From Cronobacter dublinensis subsp. dublinensis LMG 23823 (lineage in GTDB: Bacteria; Pseudomonadota; Gammaproteobacteria; Enterobacterales; Enterobacteriaceae), in the NCBI RefSeq assembly GCF_001277235.1, contig NZ_CP012267.1, forward strand, positions 133,339-197,338: 64,000 nt of DNA, written 5' to 3'. Shown piece after piece: positions 35,695-44,958 of the stretch (position 1 is its first letter; each line of letters begins with the position of its first letter). A program made the translations under genes and the position numbers. The notes beneath the pieces were generated by a model. It ran no database searches and was not told the DNA's origin. It was given only the letters and a program-made list of their open reading frames with translations.

Positions 35695-35733
35695 ATTATC
35701 TGCTCGTTCGCGTAAGCGGTACGAGCAGATAAT
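35695..35733. repeat. 13-bp inverted repeat between convergent genes
   Basis: ATTATCTGCTCGT (35695-35707), 13-nt loop, ACGAGCAGATAAT (35721-35733). It lies 50 bp after the tetR stop and 22 bp before the end of the large minus-strand gene. There is no T run, so it could be an RNA 3'-end hairpin or a protein site. Confidence 0.6.
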
Positions 35734-35754
35734 GCAGACGCAGGGGGTGTCCGG

Positions 35755-38700
35755 TTACGCCTGACGACGCCAGTTATATTTCCCCAGCCGCAGGAAGGTT
35801 TCATGCGAGTTGGGTGAATAGACGCACAGCACGCCCTGCTCATTCGCGGCAAGGTATTGCCAGTCGCCTTCGCCCATCAGCAGCTCCTGAAATTCCTGCC
35901 CGTCCTGGCTGATATAAACCAACTGACGCTTGTAACTGGACGGAAACAGACTGAAGTCCTGCAAATGGAAACAATTCGCGACGTGCAATTCGCTGACGTG
36001 GCGATCCCATTCATAACCTTTATCCGATGTCATCAGATGCTGTGAATAAAAGCACATCAGTTTGTCTTTCATTCGGGTCGTCAGGATATCGCTGTAAAAA
36101 ACTTTATCGCCATTCCAGGTGCTGCTGCGCCAGCCTTTGCCAGGCATATGGTACTCAATAAGCGGCTCGGCCTCCGGGCGCTTTTTGACCATGATGTAGT
36201 AGCCGCTGTATTTCGCAAAAGCGAGCAAGCAATCAACGCCCGGCAGCGCCACCAGGCGCTCTATTTCCACGCCTTCGCTAAAACGAGGCGCGTCATCATA
36301 GCGTCGCCACGGCGCGCCCGGCTGATCGGCGCAGTAAATCAGCGGCTTGTCGTAGGTTGAGGTTTTTGTGGAATCAAAGAAGAAACCTTCTTCTTTATAC
36401 TCATACTCTTTGCGCTCTTTAAAACGCCACAGCCACTGGTTATTAAAGAAGACGATATCTTCTGTCGCGGTGTAATCCCAGGTGTTGGGAACATCCGGAT
36501 GCTGGCTCTGCGCCCACTGCAACGCATCAGAGGAGTAGTAGAACCCTGGGTCGTACCCCGCAAAGATAATCCAGGTGTGTTCGACAAGCAGAATTTTCGT
36601 GATGTACGGCGTATCGCCGGTGCTGTTGAGCGTCACGTGCTGCCAGCTCTGCGTATCTTCGCTGCGATAAAGCCGGTTGTCTGAATCCACAATTAACCAG
36701 ATACGCCCGTCCGTTTTGATGTGACGGATGTTTTCCGGTTCACAGGGCGGGTTAGTGATGTCCTGCCAGTCGATACTGAGCCGATACGTCTCGCCTTCTT
36801 TGCTCACGGAGACAGACTGTTTATTTTGCTTTTCCTGTTCCTGCTGCAACAGCCACTCTGCATGCTTCTGTGCTTTCAGGCGGATCACAGACTGGTCAAA
36901 TTCGCCTTTAGCGAAGCGTTCGAGTTGATCGGCGGCGTCGCTACAGGCGGTCGAGAACGCCGTCAGTGTGCCGTCAATACGCTGTTCATACTCACTGAAC
37001 TGGTTATACCAGTCATCGTTATCCGTGGAGTTATCCAGCTCATAATCGCCATAACCGAGCCGGTCTTCGTAGGCAAAAACAGGCAGGCCCCAGCGCGCCG
37101 TCATTCTGTTTGCCGTATGGAACGGCGCCGCGTTGGCGGATAAAAACGCTTCGGCTTTTTTACGGAACTCATTCAGGCTGGAAAGGCAGGATTTGCGCCC
37201 GATAGCGTAAGCCGAGCTGCCAACAGCAGAGCCCATTTTGCTCAGGAAACCGTCATTCTCAAACGATCCCATGTACCAGCCGTAGTCGGACGCCTTGTCC
37301 GTCACTTTCATGAGTTCAAGGCTGAGCCGCATCGCGGCGCTGTCAGCCGCGTAAAGCTGCTTAATCGTCTCGTCGTAGTACTGGCGAAAATGCCGCTCAC
37401 GATAACGAACGATATTTTTCCAGCCATGCGTGAACGCGTTCAGTTTCGCGGCGCTCTCCAGCAGCGACGTCTCGTCACTTTCCTTCAGCAGCGTCTGGAT
37501 ATGGGAGAAATTATCTTTAAATTGCGCAGGCTTGAGCATCCCCAGCAGGCGCATGACCTGCGGGTTTTCCATCGGTTTGTTGCAACGCGCCAGCAGGAAA
37601 AACGCATCAAAAAGCCAGGTATAACGCGCGTCATCATCTTTTAGCACATCCAGTAAAGTCTGCTGGTGCGCCTGGAATTTGACGCTGTTATCAGCAAGCG
37701 TAATGAGCTCATCCATCACCGCAGGGCAGCCCGCTTTCTCGCTGAGCAGGGCCAGAAACTCCTGGCCTTCCCGGCTTAATGCGGCGGCGTTTTCGACACA
37801 GAGCGCCAGCAGCAGGAGATATTGCCGTTTCTCTTCCGCGCTTTCCGTTGCGTCAAAGAAACTGTGGTGATGAATATCGGGTAAGGCGGAGACGAGCGTC
37901 AGTGCGGCGCTGTCGTCAGCCGCGAGCTCATCATACGCACTCACATTGAGCCCGTTGACGTCTTTATAGATATCCATAGTTAACAGACTACCGCCAAGCG
38001 CTTCGCTCAGCAGATCGCGAAGGCTGTAAGTCGTCGACAGGCCGGAGAACGCTTCGCCAAAGAACCGGGAAATGAGCTTTTCGCGCGCCTCGTCGTTCAT
38101 GCACAGCGTATCGTCTTCCGTGAGCGAGAGGATTTTTTCATACTGTTCAGAGAGGAAATAAAGGGCGTTAAAAGCGATGCCGGAGATATTGTTCTGAATG
38201 AAGTGGGAGTCAATCTGATGCTCATCAACCGCCAGCGCAATCATTGAGCGATAGCGATCGATACCGACTATTTCAATCTGGTCGATAAGATCCAGAATAA
38301 AATCAAGCAGCCGGACCTCTTCATCACAATTCACGCCCAGATTCTCAAGCGTGACGATGAGATGGTTGATATCAGAGGCTGTCAGCGCGATGTTCTGGTG
38401 GGTGCGCATAAAATCATAGGTCAGGCTCAATACCAGAATGGTTCCTGGCAGAGATTTATAGCGGCGCTTATTCGCCTCTATATTGAGCGACCATTTGCTG
38501 AAACTGGTGTTATTTTCTACGTGCACCAGCCGCTGGTTTATTCTGTCGATGGCTTCTTCAAGGAAGTCCCGCGTTTCGATGAGGTATTCATTCATCGTAC
38601 CCAGGTTATTACGGATCAGGGCGATGCTCTGCGCGTTGATAAGATTTTGCTGCTGGAGCTGCTGCAGATAGTGCCACGCGAATTTCTGCATTTGCAGCGT

Positions 38701-38961
38701 GTCAGCCTGATTCTGTAGCTGATTTTCAGTATTTTTGCCCGTCACTGCGCCAGCAAAACGTTTAAAGAAACCACTGCTGCTCTGTTTTTGTAAACGATCC
38801 TGGCTGCTGGCGATCAGTTTTGATGCATCAAGCGCCAGCTGTTGTGTGAGCGCCGCGTTAGCTTTGTGCTGTCTGACGAGGCCATTAACGGCGTCGAGCT
38901 CCGCGCCTTCCAGCGGTTGATGAAATATCTGTTGCTGAGACTCTGCTGTAATGTCAGTCAT
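35755..38961 (-). CDS. Large uncharacterised protein: coiled-coil N-terminus, propeller-like C-terminus
   Basis: A 1068-aa soluble protein and the last gene of a WYL-regulated operon. Residues ~1-180 are Gln/Leu-rich helices with coiled-coil character. The middle is helical. From about residue 745 there are repeated short beta units with Ser/Thr-Asp-aromatic-Trp signatures (LYRSEDTQSWQHV, YYSSDALQWAQS, MTSDKGYEWDRHV, YISQDGQEFQEL), as in BNR/sialidase-type beta-propellers. No signal peptide or catalytic motif is visible. It starts nine bases after the preceding gene. Possibly a sensor or scaffold; no family is recognised. Confidence 0.6.
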   Translation of the reverse strand: MTDITAESQQQIFHQPLEGAELDAVNGLVRQHKANAALTQQLALDASKLIASSQDRLQKQSSSGFFKRFAGAVTGKNTENQLQNQADTLQMQKFAWHYLQQLQQQNLINAQSIALIRNNLGTMNEYLIETRDFLEEAIDRINQRLVHVENNTSFSKWSLNIEANKRRYKSLPGTILVLSLTYDFMRTHQNIALTASDINHLIVTLENLGVNCDEEVRLLDFILDLIDQIEIVGIDRYRSMIALAVDEHQIDSHFIQNNISGIAFNALYFLSEQYEKILSLTEDDTLCMNDEAREKLISRFFGEAFSGLSTTYSLRDLLSEALGGSLLTMDIYKDVNGLNVSAYDELAADDSAALTLVSALPDIHHHSFFDATESAEEKRQYLLLLALCVENAAALSREGQEFLALLSEKAGCPAVMDELITLADNSVKFQAHQQTLLDVLKDDDARYTWLFDAFFLLARCNKPMENPQVMRLLGMLKPAQFKDNFSHIQTLLKESDETSLLESAAKLNAFTHGWKNIVRYRERHFRQYYDETIKQLYAADSAAMRLSLELMKVTDKASDYGWYMGSFENDGFLSKMGSAVGSSAYAIGRKSCLSSLNEFRKKAEAFLSANAAPFHTANRMTARWGLPVFAYEDRLGYGDYELDNSTDNDDWYNQFSEYEQRIDGTLTAFSTACSDAADQLERFAKGEFDQSVIRLKAQKHAEWLLQQEQEKQNKQSVSVSKEGETYRLSIDWQDITNPPCEPENIRHIKTDGRIWLIVDSDNRLYRSEDTQSWQHVTLNSTGDTPYITKILLVEHTWIIFAGYDPGFYYSSDALQWAQSQHPDVPNTWDYTATEDIVFFNNQWLWRFKERKEYEYKEEGFFFDSTKTSTYDKPLIYCADQPGAPWRRYDDAPRFSEGVEIERLVALPGVDCLLAFAKYSGYYIMVKKRPEAEPLIEYHMPGKGWRSSTWNGDKVFYSDILTTRMKDKLMCFYSQHLMTSDKGYEWDRHVSELHVANCFHLQDFSLFPSSYKRQLVYISQDGQEFQELLMGEGDWQYLAANEQGVLCVYSPNSHETFLRLGKYNWRRQA

Positions 38962-38970
38962 TTTTGTTCC

Positions 38971-40389
38971 TTACAGATCTTTGATTTTATTCTTTAAACG
39001 ATGACTTTGTGATGCCAGCGTTTTTACCTGACTGGCAAAGTGTTTTTCAGATAAATAAAGCCCTTTATGGAAATCGGCATACCAGTTCTGCGACTGATGC
39101 AGATAATCCAGCGCATCGTGCATCTTGAGTCCGTTGTTCAGGACGAGCGCGGTATTGGCGAGGGTGAGTTCAAAATTCTTTTCGAGGTGGTTATCCAGCG
39201 CGATATTCATCGCAAGGGTGGTGATAACGCCGCCAATAAGGCTTCCCACCAGTACGCCCAAAGGGCCGGCAGGCGCGCCGACGGCGGCGCCAACAGATGC
39301 CCCGGTAACGCCAGCGCCGGTCTGGAAAAGGCCTTTGCCCGTTCGCGATTCCAGCTCTTGCGCTGTGATTTTTCCTGCTGCGAAAAGCACGACGTTTTGC
39401 ACCACATCCACCGCACACACGGCCGCGCCAGCAATACCGCCGTTCGCAAGCGTTCGTTTAAAAACAGAGCCTGCAAACAGGCCAGGCAGAGAGCGGGCGG
39501 CTATGGCGACGCTCGCGGTGCCGACACCCGCTTTCAGCGCGCTGTCTCCGGCGGCGATCACCGTATTCTGGAGAATTTGCACGGTCGCTTCTTCGGCGGT
39601 TATCTCGCCGTCACGAACCTGTCGAATGTACTGGAAGGTATTGATGCTGCCTGCGATCACGGTGGTTATCATGGCCGCTGAGCCAGCGGCGCGCATGCTT
39701 TGCTGAAGCGTGGCCTTATTGAGGTAGCCGGTTTGCATTTTCTCATGCAACTCCTTGCCCGCCGCGTTACCCGCGCCCACCTGTTCCGCCTCGCGTTTAC
39801 TTAGCGAGGTGGACTTTACCCCGTCCACGTCCAGCGTGCCGGCGGTTTTGTCGCGCACCTTTTCTGCCGCTTCAGCCACCTGGGGACGATTTTGCTGGTT
39901 TTTGAGCACGGTACGCTGGGCTGAAGCTTTGATGCCTTCAATTTGATCGGCGGGACCAATAAATACATCGCTGTGCTGGTATTGATGCACGCCGTCTTTG
40001 GTGGAACGAAAAGCCGCCTGGGTTTTATTGGCATCCTGGAAATATTTAAGCTGTGCTCCCAGTAGTTGCTGATCGCCGTTCATGACCACAATATCGTGGA
40101 TTTGATCGTTCATACCCAGTGGCGTGTTTTTGAACCTGTCTGTAAATGCCCTTATATCTTTATCTTTAAGGATGGCATCCAGATTAAAAGATTCCGCATG
40201 CCAGGTTTCTGCGGCGAATCCGCCTTTTATCGCGTTACTTTGCGCGGTAGAGGCGATACCTGACATTATGGAGTTAGCCTGATTTATCTCGCCAACCATT
40301 TTGCCAATCTTTTCTGCCGCCTGCGTTGGCCAGACAGGACAGAGAGTAATGGCCCGGGTTACGGCTTTATTGCGCTCTTGCATTATCAT
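38971..40389 (-). CDS. Putative nuclease fused to glycine-zipper membrane segments
   Basis: A 472-aa protein. Residues 56-117 give GGFAAETWHAESFNLDA (E61, E66), NDQIHDIVVMNG (D99) and LLGAQLKYF (Q113-x-K115), an E...D...QxK signature like Mrr-type PD-(D/E)XK nucleases; activity is inferred. From ~230 onward there are several Gly/Ala-rich hydrophobic segments (AAMITTVIAGSINTFQYI, GVGTASVAIAARSLPGLFAG, GAAVCAVDVVQNVVLFAAG, VGAAVGAPAGPLGVLVG) typical of glycine-zipper membrane proteins. Start at 40389 or two codons later (better ribosome spacing). Six bases after the WYL gene and nine before the large protein gene, so one operon. Confidence 0.6.
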   Translation of the reverse strand: MIMQERNKAVTRAITLCPVWPTQAAEKIGKMVGEINQANSIMSGIASTAQSNAIKGGFAAETWHAESFNLDAILKDKDIRAFTDRFKNTPLGMNDQIHDIVVMNGDQQLLGAQLKYFQDANKTQAAFRSTKDGVHQYQHSDVFIGPADQIEGIKASAQRTVLKNQQNRPQVAEAAEKVRDKTAGTLDVDGVKSTSLSKREAEQVGAGNAAGKELHEKMQTGYLNKATLQQSMRAAGSAAMITTVIAGSINTFQYIRQVRDGEITAEEATVQILQNTVIAAGDSALKAGVGTASVAIAARSLPGLFAGSVFKRTLANGGIAGAAVCAVDVVQNVVLFAAGKITAQELESRTGKGLFQTGAGVTGASVGAAVGAPAGPLGVLVGSLIGGVITTLAMNIALDNHLEKNFELTLANTALVLNNGLKMHDALDYLHQSQNWYADFHKGLYLSEKHFASQVKTLASQSHRLKNKIKDL

Positions 40390-40395
40390 CTTTCC

Positions 40396-41337
40396 TTAGG
40401 CATTGCCCTGAGACACGTTATCGGCGATAGCGTTTTTTTCTTGAGTCAGCAGACTGATATATTGAGTCAGCTGCGTGATAAAGGCATCAGCTTCCGTAAC
40501 CGGAGAAATAATACGCACGTTGGGCAGCCAGAAACGCAGCGTGGAAAAAAGCTGGTCCCGATGGGCTATTTTCGTGGTTAACGTCAGGGTGCCGTCTTGC
40601 GCTTTATTAATCAGTTTCTGTTGTGGAAAAATATTCCTGCGCTCGAAATATTGCGAAATAGCCGGGAGGACTTCCACTGTCACTTCCATTTTTTTAAGGC
40701 TGAACCAGGCGTCGTCTTCGGTATCAAGATAATCGTGGATGTCGGTATCCGGAACGAAGGTGGTTTTTTTAACGTCGAGCCACTCGATAGCGCTTATCCG
40801 CCAGGCTTTGATCATCAGATCAGCATCCGTCGCTGCCAGATACCACACGCCTTTAAGATTCATTAGCCGGTAAGGATGCAACACTCTGGACTTGCCTTTG
40901 TAATGCACGACGCAAACCTGACATGCGCTAATCGCTTTTTCCAGACTGGAAAAGAGGCTCCTGTGTTGTTCTGAATGCAGGGCTTCTGGCGGCAAAGGCA
41001 AAATGGTGATCCGATTATACTCAATGGCCGTTAACATCTTTTGCAGTGTGTTTTCATCTGATGACGGCAAAAGTTTCTGTAATCCGGTTTTTTCGCTCAG
41101 ACTGGCCAGCGTAGGTAACGCATCTTTTTGTTCGTTCTGGCTGGCAATCCGATATACCCCGTCACTACTGCAGGTAACAAAAGCACCCAGACGATTTAAA
41201 TCACGATAGATGGTTCTTTCACTGACGTTAAAGCGTTCGGCCAGTTCGCGGCGTGAAATAGCTCCCGACTTCGTCAGCTCAAGCAATATAAACGCAATAC
41301 GGTTAGCCAGGCGCTCATGGCGTGAAGGATTTTCCAT
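40396..41337 (-). CDS. HTH-WYL transcriptional regulator heading the operon
   Basis: A 313-aa regulator. N-terminal winged helix (AISRRELAERFNVSERTIYR followed by DLNRLG), then a WYL domain (VVHYKGKSRVLHPYRLMNLK, GVWYLAATDADLMIKAW) and a C-terminal extension. Domain order matches BrxR/CapW-type WYL repressors that govern anti-phage islands. It is the first gene of a three-gene minus-strand operon and probably autoregulates through the inverted repeats at 41362-41399. Confidence 0.8.
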   Translation of the reverse strand: MENPSRHERLANRIAFILLELTKSGAISRRELAERFNVSERTIYRDLNRLGAFVTCSSDGVYRIASQNEQKDALPTLASLSEKTGLQKLLPSSDENTLQKMLTAIEYNRITILPLPPEALHSEQHRSLFSSLEKAISACQVCVVHYKGKSRVLHPYRLMNLKGVWYLAATDADLMIKAWRISAIEWLDVKKTTFVPDTDIHDYLDTEDDAWFSLKKMEVTVEVLPAISQYFERRNIFPQQKLINKAQDGTLTLTTKIAHRDQLFSTLRFWLPNVRIISPVTEADAFITQLTQYISLLTQEKNAIADNVSQGNA

Positions 41338-41361
41338 AATCGAATCTCACAATGTATTTGA

Positions 41362-41404
41362 GCGCTATCTTAGCGCCCCACGCTGACAGGACGTGTCAGT
41401 TTTT
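41362..41404. promoter_or_regulatory. Inverted repeats upstream of the WYL regulator
   Basis: GCGCTA-TCT-TAGCGC (41362-41376) and CTGACA-GGACG-TGTCAG (41383-41399), the latter followed by TTTTT. They lie 25-65 bp upstream of the WYL gene start codon, where a dimeric regulator would cover the promoter. Alternatively the second is the terminator of a + strand transcript, but no gene ends there. Confidence 0.5.
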
Positions 41405-41788
41405 CTCGCTCAAAAATAGTTTTCTTCCCATCACCCGTTTATTCGGCGTGACTTAACGCAAATAAAGGGGCGTTCAAAAAATATAAAATAACTAACCGTT
41501 ATTAACTTCATTCTGTCGTCGGCTCCTTTCACCCGACACTCGCCGCAGATGCTATTTTTATCAAAGGCGTCGTTATCGGTTAACGCTGTTTTATTCCCTC
41601 CTGCTAAATTGCCCATCACTTATACGCTCGCCTGACGGATGTAAAAACGATGATAAGCGCGCATGCAGACTCAGGCCGTTGTCACAAAACGGAAATTCCG
41701 ATCTCCGCCTGTGGCGCTGGTGAAAATTTGTGCAAACAATGTTAAATCTTTGTATACAAAAGCGCTATAGATCTGTGAGGCACGATTA
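41405..41788. promoter_or_regulatory. Intergenic region with a palindromic operator for the citA-like gene
   Basis: No gene is supported here. TTTGTATACAAA (41749-41760) is a perfect 12-bp palindrome of the kind bound by GntR/FadR-type regulators. It lies about 140 bp before the transporter start, and TTGTGCAAACAATG is just upstream of it. The rest is AT-rich without recognisable structure. Confidence 0.5.
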
Positions 41789-41900
41789 ATGCGTCAGACG
41801 CATCGGCTCTTGCGTTTATTGCGCTTATTAACCCTTTATTTCTGTTCCAGTCTTCAGACAGAGGCGCAACCACAAGCGTCAATGACAACTGGAGACATCA

Positions 41901-43196
41901 ATGCATTCCGCTACCCCACCTGTAACGACCCGTTCCCGACTCAGTGCGATACTGCGCGTCACGTCGGGCAATTTTCTTGAACAGTTTGATTTCTTCCTGT
42001 TTGGGTTTTATGCCACCTACATCGCGCATACTTTCTTCCCGGCGAGCAGCGAGTTTGCCTCGCTGATGATGACCTTCGCGGTGTTCGGCGCGGGCTTTCT
42101 GATGCGCCCCATCGGCGCCATCGTGCTGGGCGCGTATATCGATAAGGTTGGTCGCCGCAAAGGGTTGATTGTCACGCTCTCCATTATGGCGGCAGGGACG
42201 TTCCTGATTGTGCTGATCCCGTCCTGGGACGCCATCGGGCTCTGGGCGCCGCTGCTGGTGCTGACGGGCCGCCTGTTGCAGGGCTTCTCGGCAGGCGCGG
42301 AGCTCGGCGGCGTATCGGTGTACCTGGCGGAAATCGCGACGCCGGGCCGCAAAGGGTTTTACACCAGCTGGCAGTCCGGCAGCCAGCAGGTCGCTATTAT
42401 GGTCGCCGCGGCGATGGGGTTTGCACTGAATGCGGCGCTGGATCAGAGCGCCATCAGCGACTGGGGCTGGCGTATTCCGTTCCTGTTCGGCTGCATTATC
42501 GTGCCGTTTATTTTCCTGCTGCGCCGCAAGCTGGAAGAGACCCAGGAGTTTAGCGCGCGCCGTCATCATCTGGAGATGCGTCAGGTGTTCGCCATGCTGC
42601 TGAACCACTGGCCGGTGGTGATTGCGGGCATGCTGATGGTGGCGATGACCACGACCGCGTTTTACCTCATTACCGTCTATGCGCCCACCTTCGGCAAAAA
42701 AGTCCTGATGCTCAGCGCCTCCGACAGCCTGCTGGTGACGCTGCTGGTGGCTATCTCTAACTTCATCTGGCTGCCGGTGGGCGGCGCGCTGTCTGACCGC
42801 TTCGGGCGCAAGCCCGTGCTTATCGCCATGACGCTGCTGGCGCTGGCCACGGCCTATCCGGCGCTGCTGCTGCTGGCGGGCGCGCCGAGTTTCTCAATGA
42901 TGCTGACCGTATTGCTGTGGCTCTCCTTTATGTACGGCCTGTACAACGGGGCGATGATCCCGGCGCTGACCGAAATCATGCCCGCAGAAGTGCGCGTGGC
43001 GGGCTTTTCGCTGGCCTATAGCCTTGCGACTGCGGTGTTCGGCGGCTTTACGCCGGTGATTTCCACGGCGCTGATTGAGTACACCGGCGATAAAGCCTCG
43101 CCCGGTTACTGGATGAGTTTCGCCGCGCTTTGCGCGCTGCTGGCGACGCTCTACCTGTATCGCCGCAGCACCATGACGCTGCAGACCGCGCGCTGA
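41901..43196 (+). CDS. Citrate-proton symporter (CitA-type MFS)
   Basis: A 431-aa MFS carrier of the metabolite:H+ symporter family. It is very similar, from memory, to enterobacterial CitA: LRVTSGNFLEQFDFFLFGFY, FGAGFLMRPIGAIVLGAYID, GRLLQGFSAGAELGGVSVYL, FYTSWQSGSQQVAI, and later GGALSDRFGRKPVL. It likely imports citrate or a related tricarboxylate such as tricarballylate. A substrate-binding-like protein gene follows 14 bp downstream. Confidence 0.8.
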   Translation: MHSATPPVTTRSRLSAILRVTSGNFLEQFDFFLFGFYATYIAHTFFPASSEFASLMMTFAVFGAGFLMRPIGAIVLGAYIDKVGRRKGLIVTLSIMAAGTFLIVLIPSWDAIGLWAPLLVLTGRLLQGFSAGAELGGVSVYLAEIATPGRKGFYTSWQSGSQQVAIMVAAAMGFALNAALDQSAISDWGWRIPFLFGCIIVPFIFLLRRKLEETQEFSARRHHLEMRQVFAMLLNHWPVVIAGMLMVAMTTTAFYLITVYAPTFGKKVLMLSASDSLLVTLLVAISNFIWLPVGGALSDRFGRKPVLIAMTLLALATAYPALLLLAGAPSFSMMLTVLLWLSFMYGLYNGAMIPALTEIMPAEVRVAGFSLAYSLATAVFGGFTPVISTALIEYTGDKASPGYWMSFAALCALLATLYLYRRSTMTLQTAR

Positions 43197-43210
43197 AGAA
43201 GGGAAACGAC

Positions 43211-44017
43211 ATGCATAAACAAACGTTCTGGCTTATCGCGGCGCTGGTGGGATGCGGAGCAAACAGCGGGGCGCTGGCGCAGGAGGTCACGGTGATGATC
43301 TCCGGCGGCTTCAAGGCGGCGCTTGAGCAGCTGCGCCCGGCGTATGAAAAGCAAAGCGGTAATCATCTTGTGGTGATCCCCGGCCCGTCGATGGGAAAAA
43401 CGGCGCAGGCGATTCCTAACCGGCTGGCGCGCGGCGAACGCGCGGATGTGGTGATTATGGTAGGTGATGCGCTGAGCGACCTTGAACGCGCGGGCCGCAC
43501 CGCGCCTGGCACCCGCACGGAACTGGCGGATTCGCCGATTGGCGTCGTGGTGGCGCATGGCGCGCCGGTTCCGGCTATCAAAACGGATGCGCAGCTGCGC
43601 CAGACCTTACTGGCGGCGAAATCCATCGCGTATTCCGACAGCGCCAGCGGCCGCTATGTCAGTAACACGCTCTTTAAAAAGCTCGATATTGAAAAGCAGG
43701 TCGACGCCAAAGCACGGATGGTTGAGCGCATTCCGGTGGCCTCCGAGGTGGCGAAAGGGAACTACGCCATCGGGTTTCAGCAGGTCAGCGAACTGTTGCC
43801 GGTGCCCGGCGTGACGTTTGTCGGCGAGCTGCCCGACGACGTGCAGTACATCACCCGCTTTGCGGGCGCGGTGACGCGCAGCGCGGCCCATCCGCAGGAG
43901 GGGAGGGCGCTGCTGGCGTTCCTGTCCTCTTCCGGGGCGCAACAGGTTATTCACGCCACCGGGATGCGGTCAGTGAAAAGGGCAGCCGCTGTTACGTCAG
44001 CGGATAGCGCTCCGTGA
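43211..44017 (+). CDS. Periplasmic substrate-binding (ModA-like) protein
   Basis: A 268-aa protein with a signal peptide (MHKQTFWLIAALVGCGANSG, cut after ALA). The mature part begins VTVMISGGFKAALEQLRPAY and continues IPGPSMGKTAQAIPNRLARG, EVAKGNYAIGFQQVSEL and a C-terminal FAGAVTRSA, the layout of type-II extracellular binding proteins related to ModA. No ABC permease is nearby, so it may serve as a sensor or accessory of the upstream carrier. It overlaps the convergent LysR gene by 26 bp. Confidence 0.75.
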   Translation: MHKQTFWLIAALVGCGANSGALAQEVTVMISGGFKAALEQLRPAYEKQSGNHLVVIPGPSMGKTAQAIPNRLARGERADVVIMVGDALSDLERAGRTAPGTRTELADSPIGVVVAHGAPVPAIKTDAQLRQTLLAAKSIAYSDSASGRYVSNTLFKKLDIEKQVDAKARMVERIPVASEVAKGNYAIGFQQVSELLPVPGVTFVGELPDDVQYITRFAGAVTRSAAHPQEGRALLAFLSSSGAQQVIHATGMRSVKRAAAVTSADSAP

Positions 44018-44891
44018 CGAGCTTCTCCAGCTCTGCCGCCACGTAAGACTGTATGCGGCCGCTGCGGCGGATAAGCCCCATGCTGCGTCTGACCACCGGC
44101 GAGGTCAGGCGCAGCGACGTCAGCGCCGACTGCCCGGACGTGGGCATCGACATCGCGGGCACGGCGGCAATGCCGATACCCGCTTCCACCATGCCGAGCA
44201 TCGTGGTGACGTGCCGGGTTTCGCAAATGCAGGGCCGCGCCGGGGTGATATGGCCCAGCGCCTGATCGAGGAGCGTGCGGTTGCCGGAGACTTTATCGAG
44301 CCCGATGTAATCCTGCTGAAAATAGTCCTGCCAGGTGATCTGCCCTTTGCGGGCAAGGGGGTGATCGCGGCGGCATGCCGCGACGTAGACATCCTCCACC
44401 AGCGGCACGAACTCCAGATGCGGCGGCAGATTGCTGTCAAAACAGATCCCGAAATCGGCCTGCCCGCTGGCGACGGCCTCGATAACGTTGCCGAGGCTGC
44501 TGTCGATGAGCTTGATCCGCACGCGCTGATAGCGCGCCTGGAAGCTGCGGATGATTTCCGGCATAAAGTAACAGGCCGCCGAGGGTACCGTCGCCACCGT
44601 GACAAGCCCGGTGCGCTCCTTGCTCGCCTGACTGATATCCGCCAGCACCGACTCGACATTCGCCAGCAACTGCTCTGAGCGCTCGGCGAAGCTCTGGCCG
44701 TAAAGCGTCAGCGCCACGCGCCGCGTGGTACGGTCAAAGAGCTTTGTACCGAGCGCCGTCTCCAGTTTCTCAATGCGGCGGCTGAGGGCGGACTGCGACA
44801 GGCAGATAGATTCCGCCGCGAGCCGAAAGCTGCCGTATTCCACCAGCGCGCGAAAAGCATAGAGATCGTTGAGGTCGAAATTAACCGGCAT
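43992..44891 (-). CDS. LysR-family regulator
   Basis: A 299-aa regulator. The winged helix (SFRLAAESICLSQSALSRRI, EKLETALGTKLFDRTTRRV) is followed by a periplasmic-binding-like effector domain (VTVATVPSAACYFMPEIIR, GQADFGICFD, GMVEAGIGIAAVPAMS). Convergent to the citA-like/binding-protein genes, which it may regulate together with the palindrome at 41749. Confidence 0.85.
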   Translation of the reverse strand: MPVNFDLNDLYAFRALVEYGSFRLAAESICLSQSALSRRIEKLETALGTKLFDRTTRRVALTLYGQSFAERSEQLLANVESVLADISQASKERTGLVTVATVPSAACYFMPEIIRSFQARYQRVRIKLIDSSLGNVIEAVASGQADFGICFDSNLPPHLEFVPLVEDVYVAACRRDHPLARKGQITWQDYFQQDYIGLDKVSGNRTLLDQALGHITPARPCICETRHVTTMLGMVEAGIGIAAVPAMSMPTSGQSALTSLRLTSPVVRRSMGLIRRSGRIQSYVAAELEKLVTERYPLT

Positions 44892-44958
44892 AGCAGCAGC
44901 GTCCTTTCAGCATGGTGAAGTACAGATTATAAAGCGTAGTTTATCACGCATGCGTTGA

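Noticed and set aside
41789..41980. 63-codon frame upstream of and overlapping the citA-like gene
   Set aside because: It starts with an Arg/Leu-rich stretch that could be a leader peptide, but it has no ribosome site or terminator/antiterminator structure, and its end overlaps the carrier gene in another frame.
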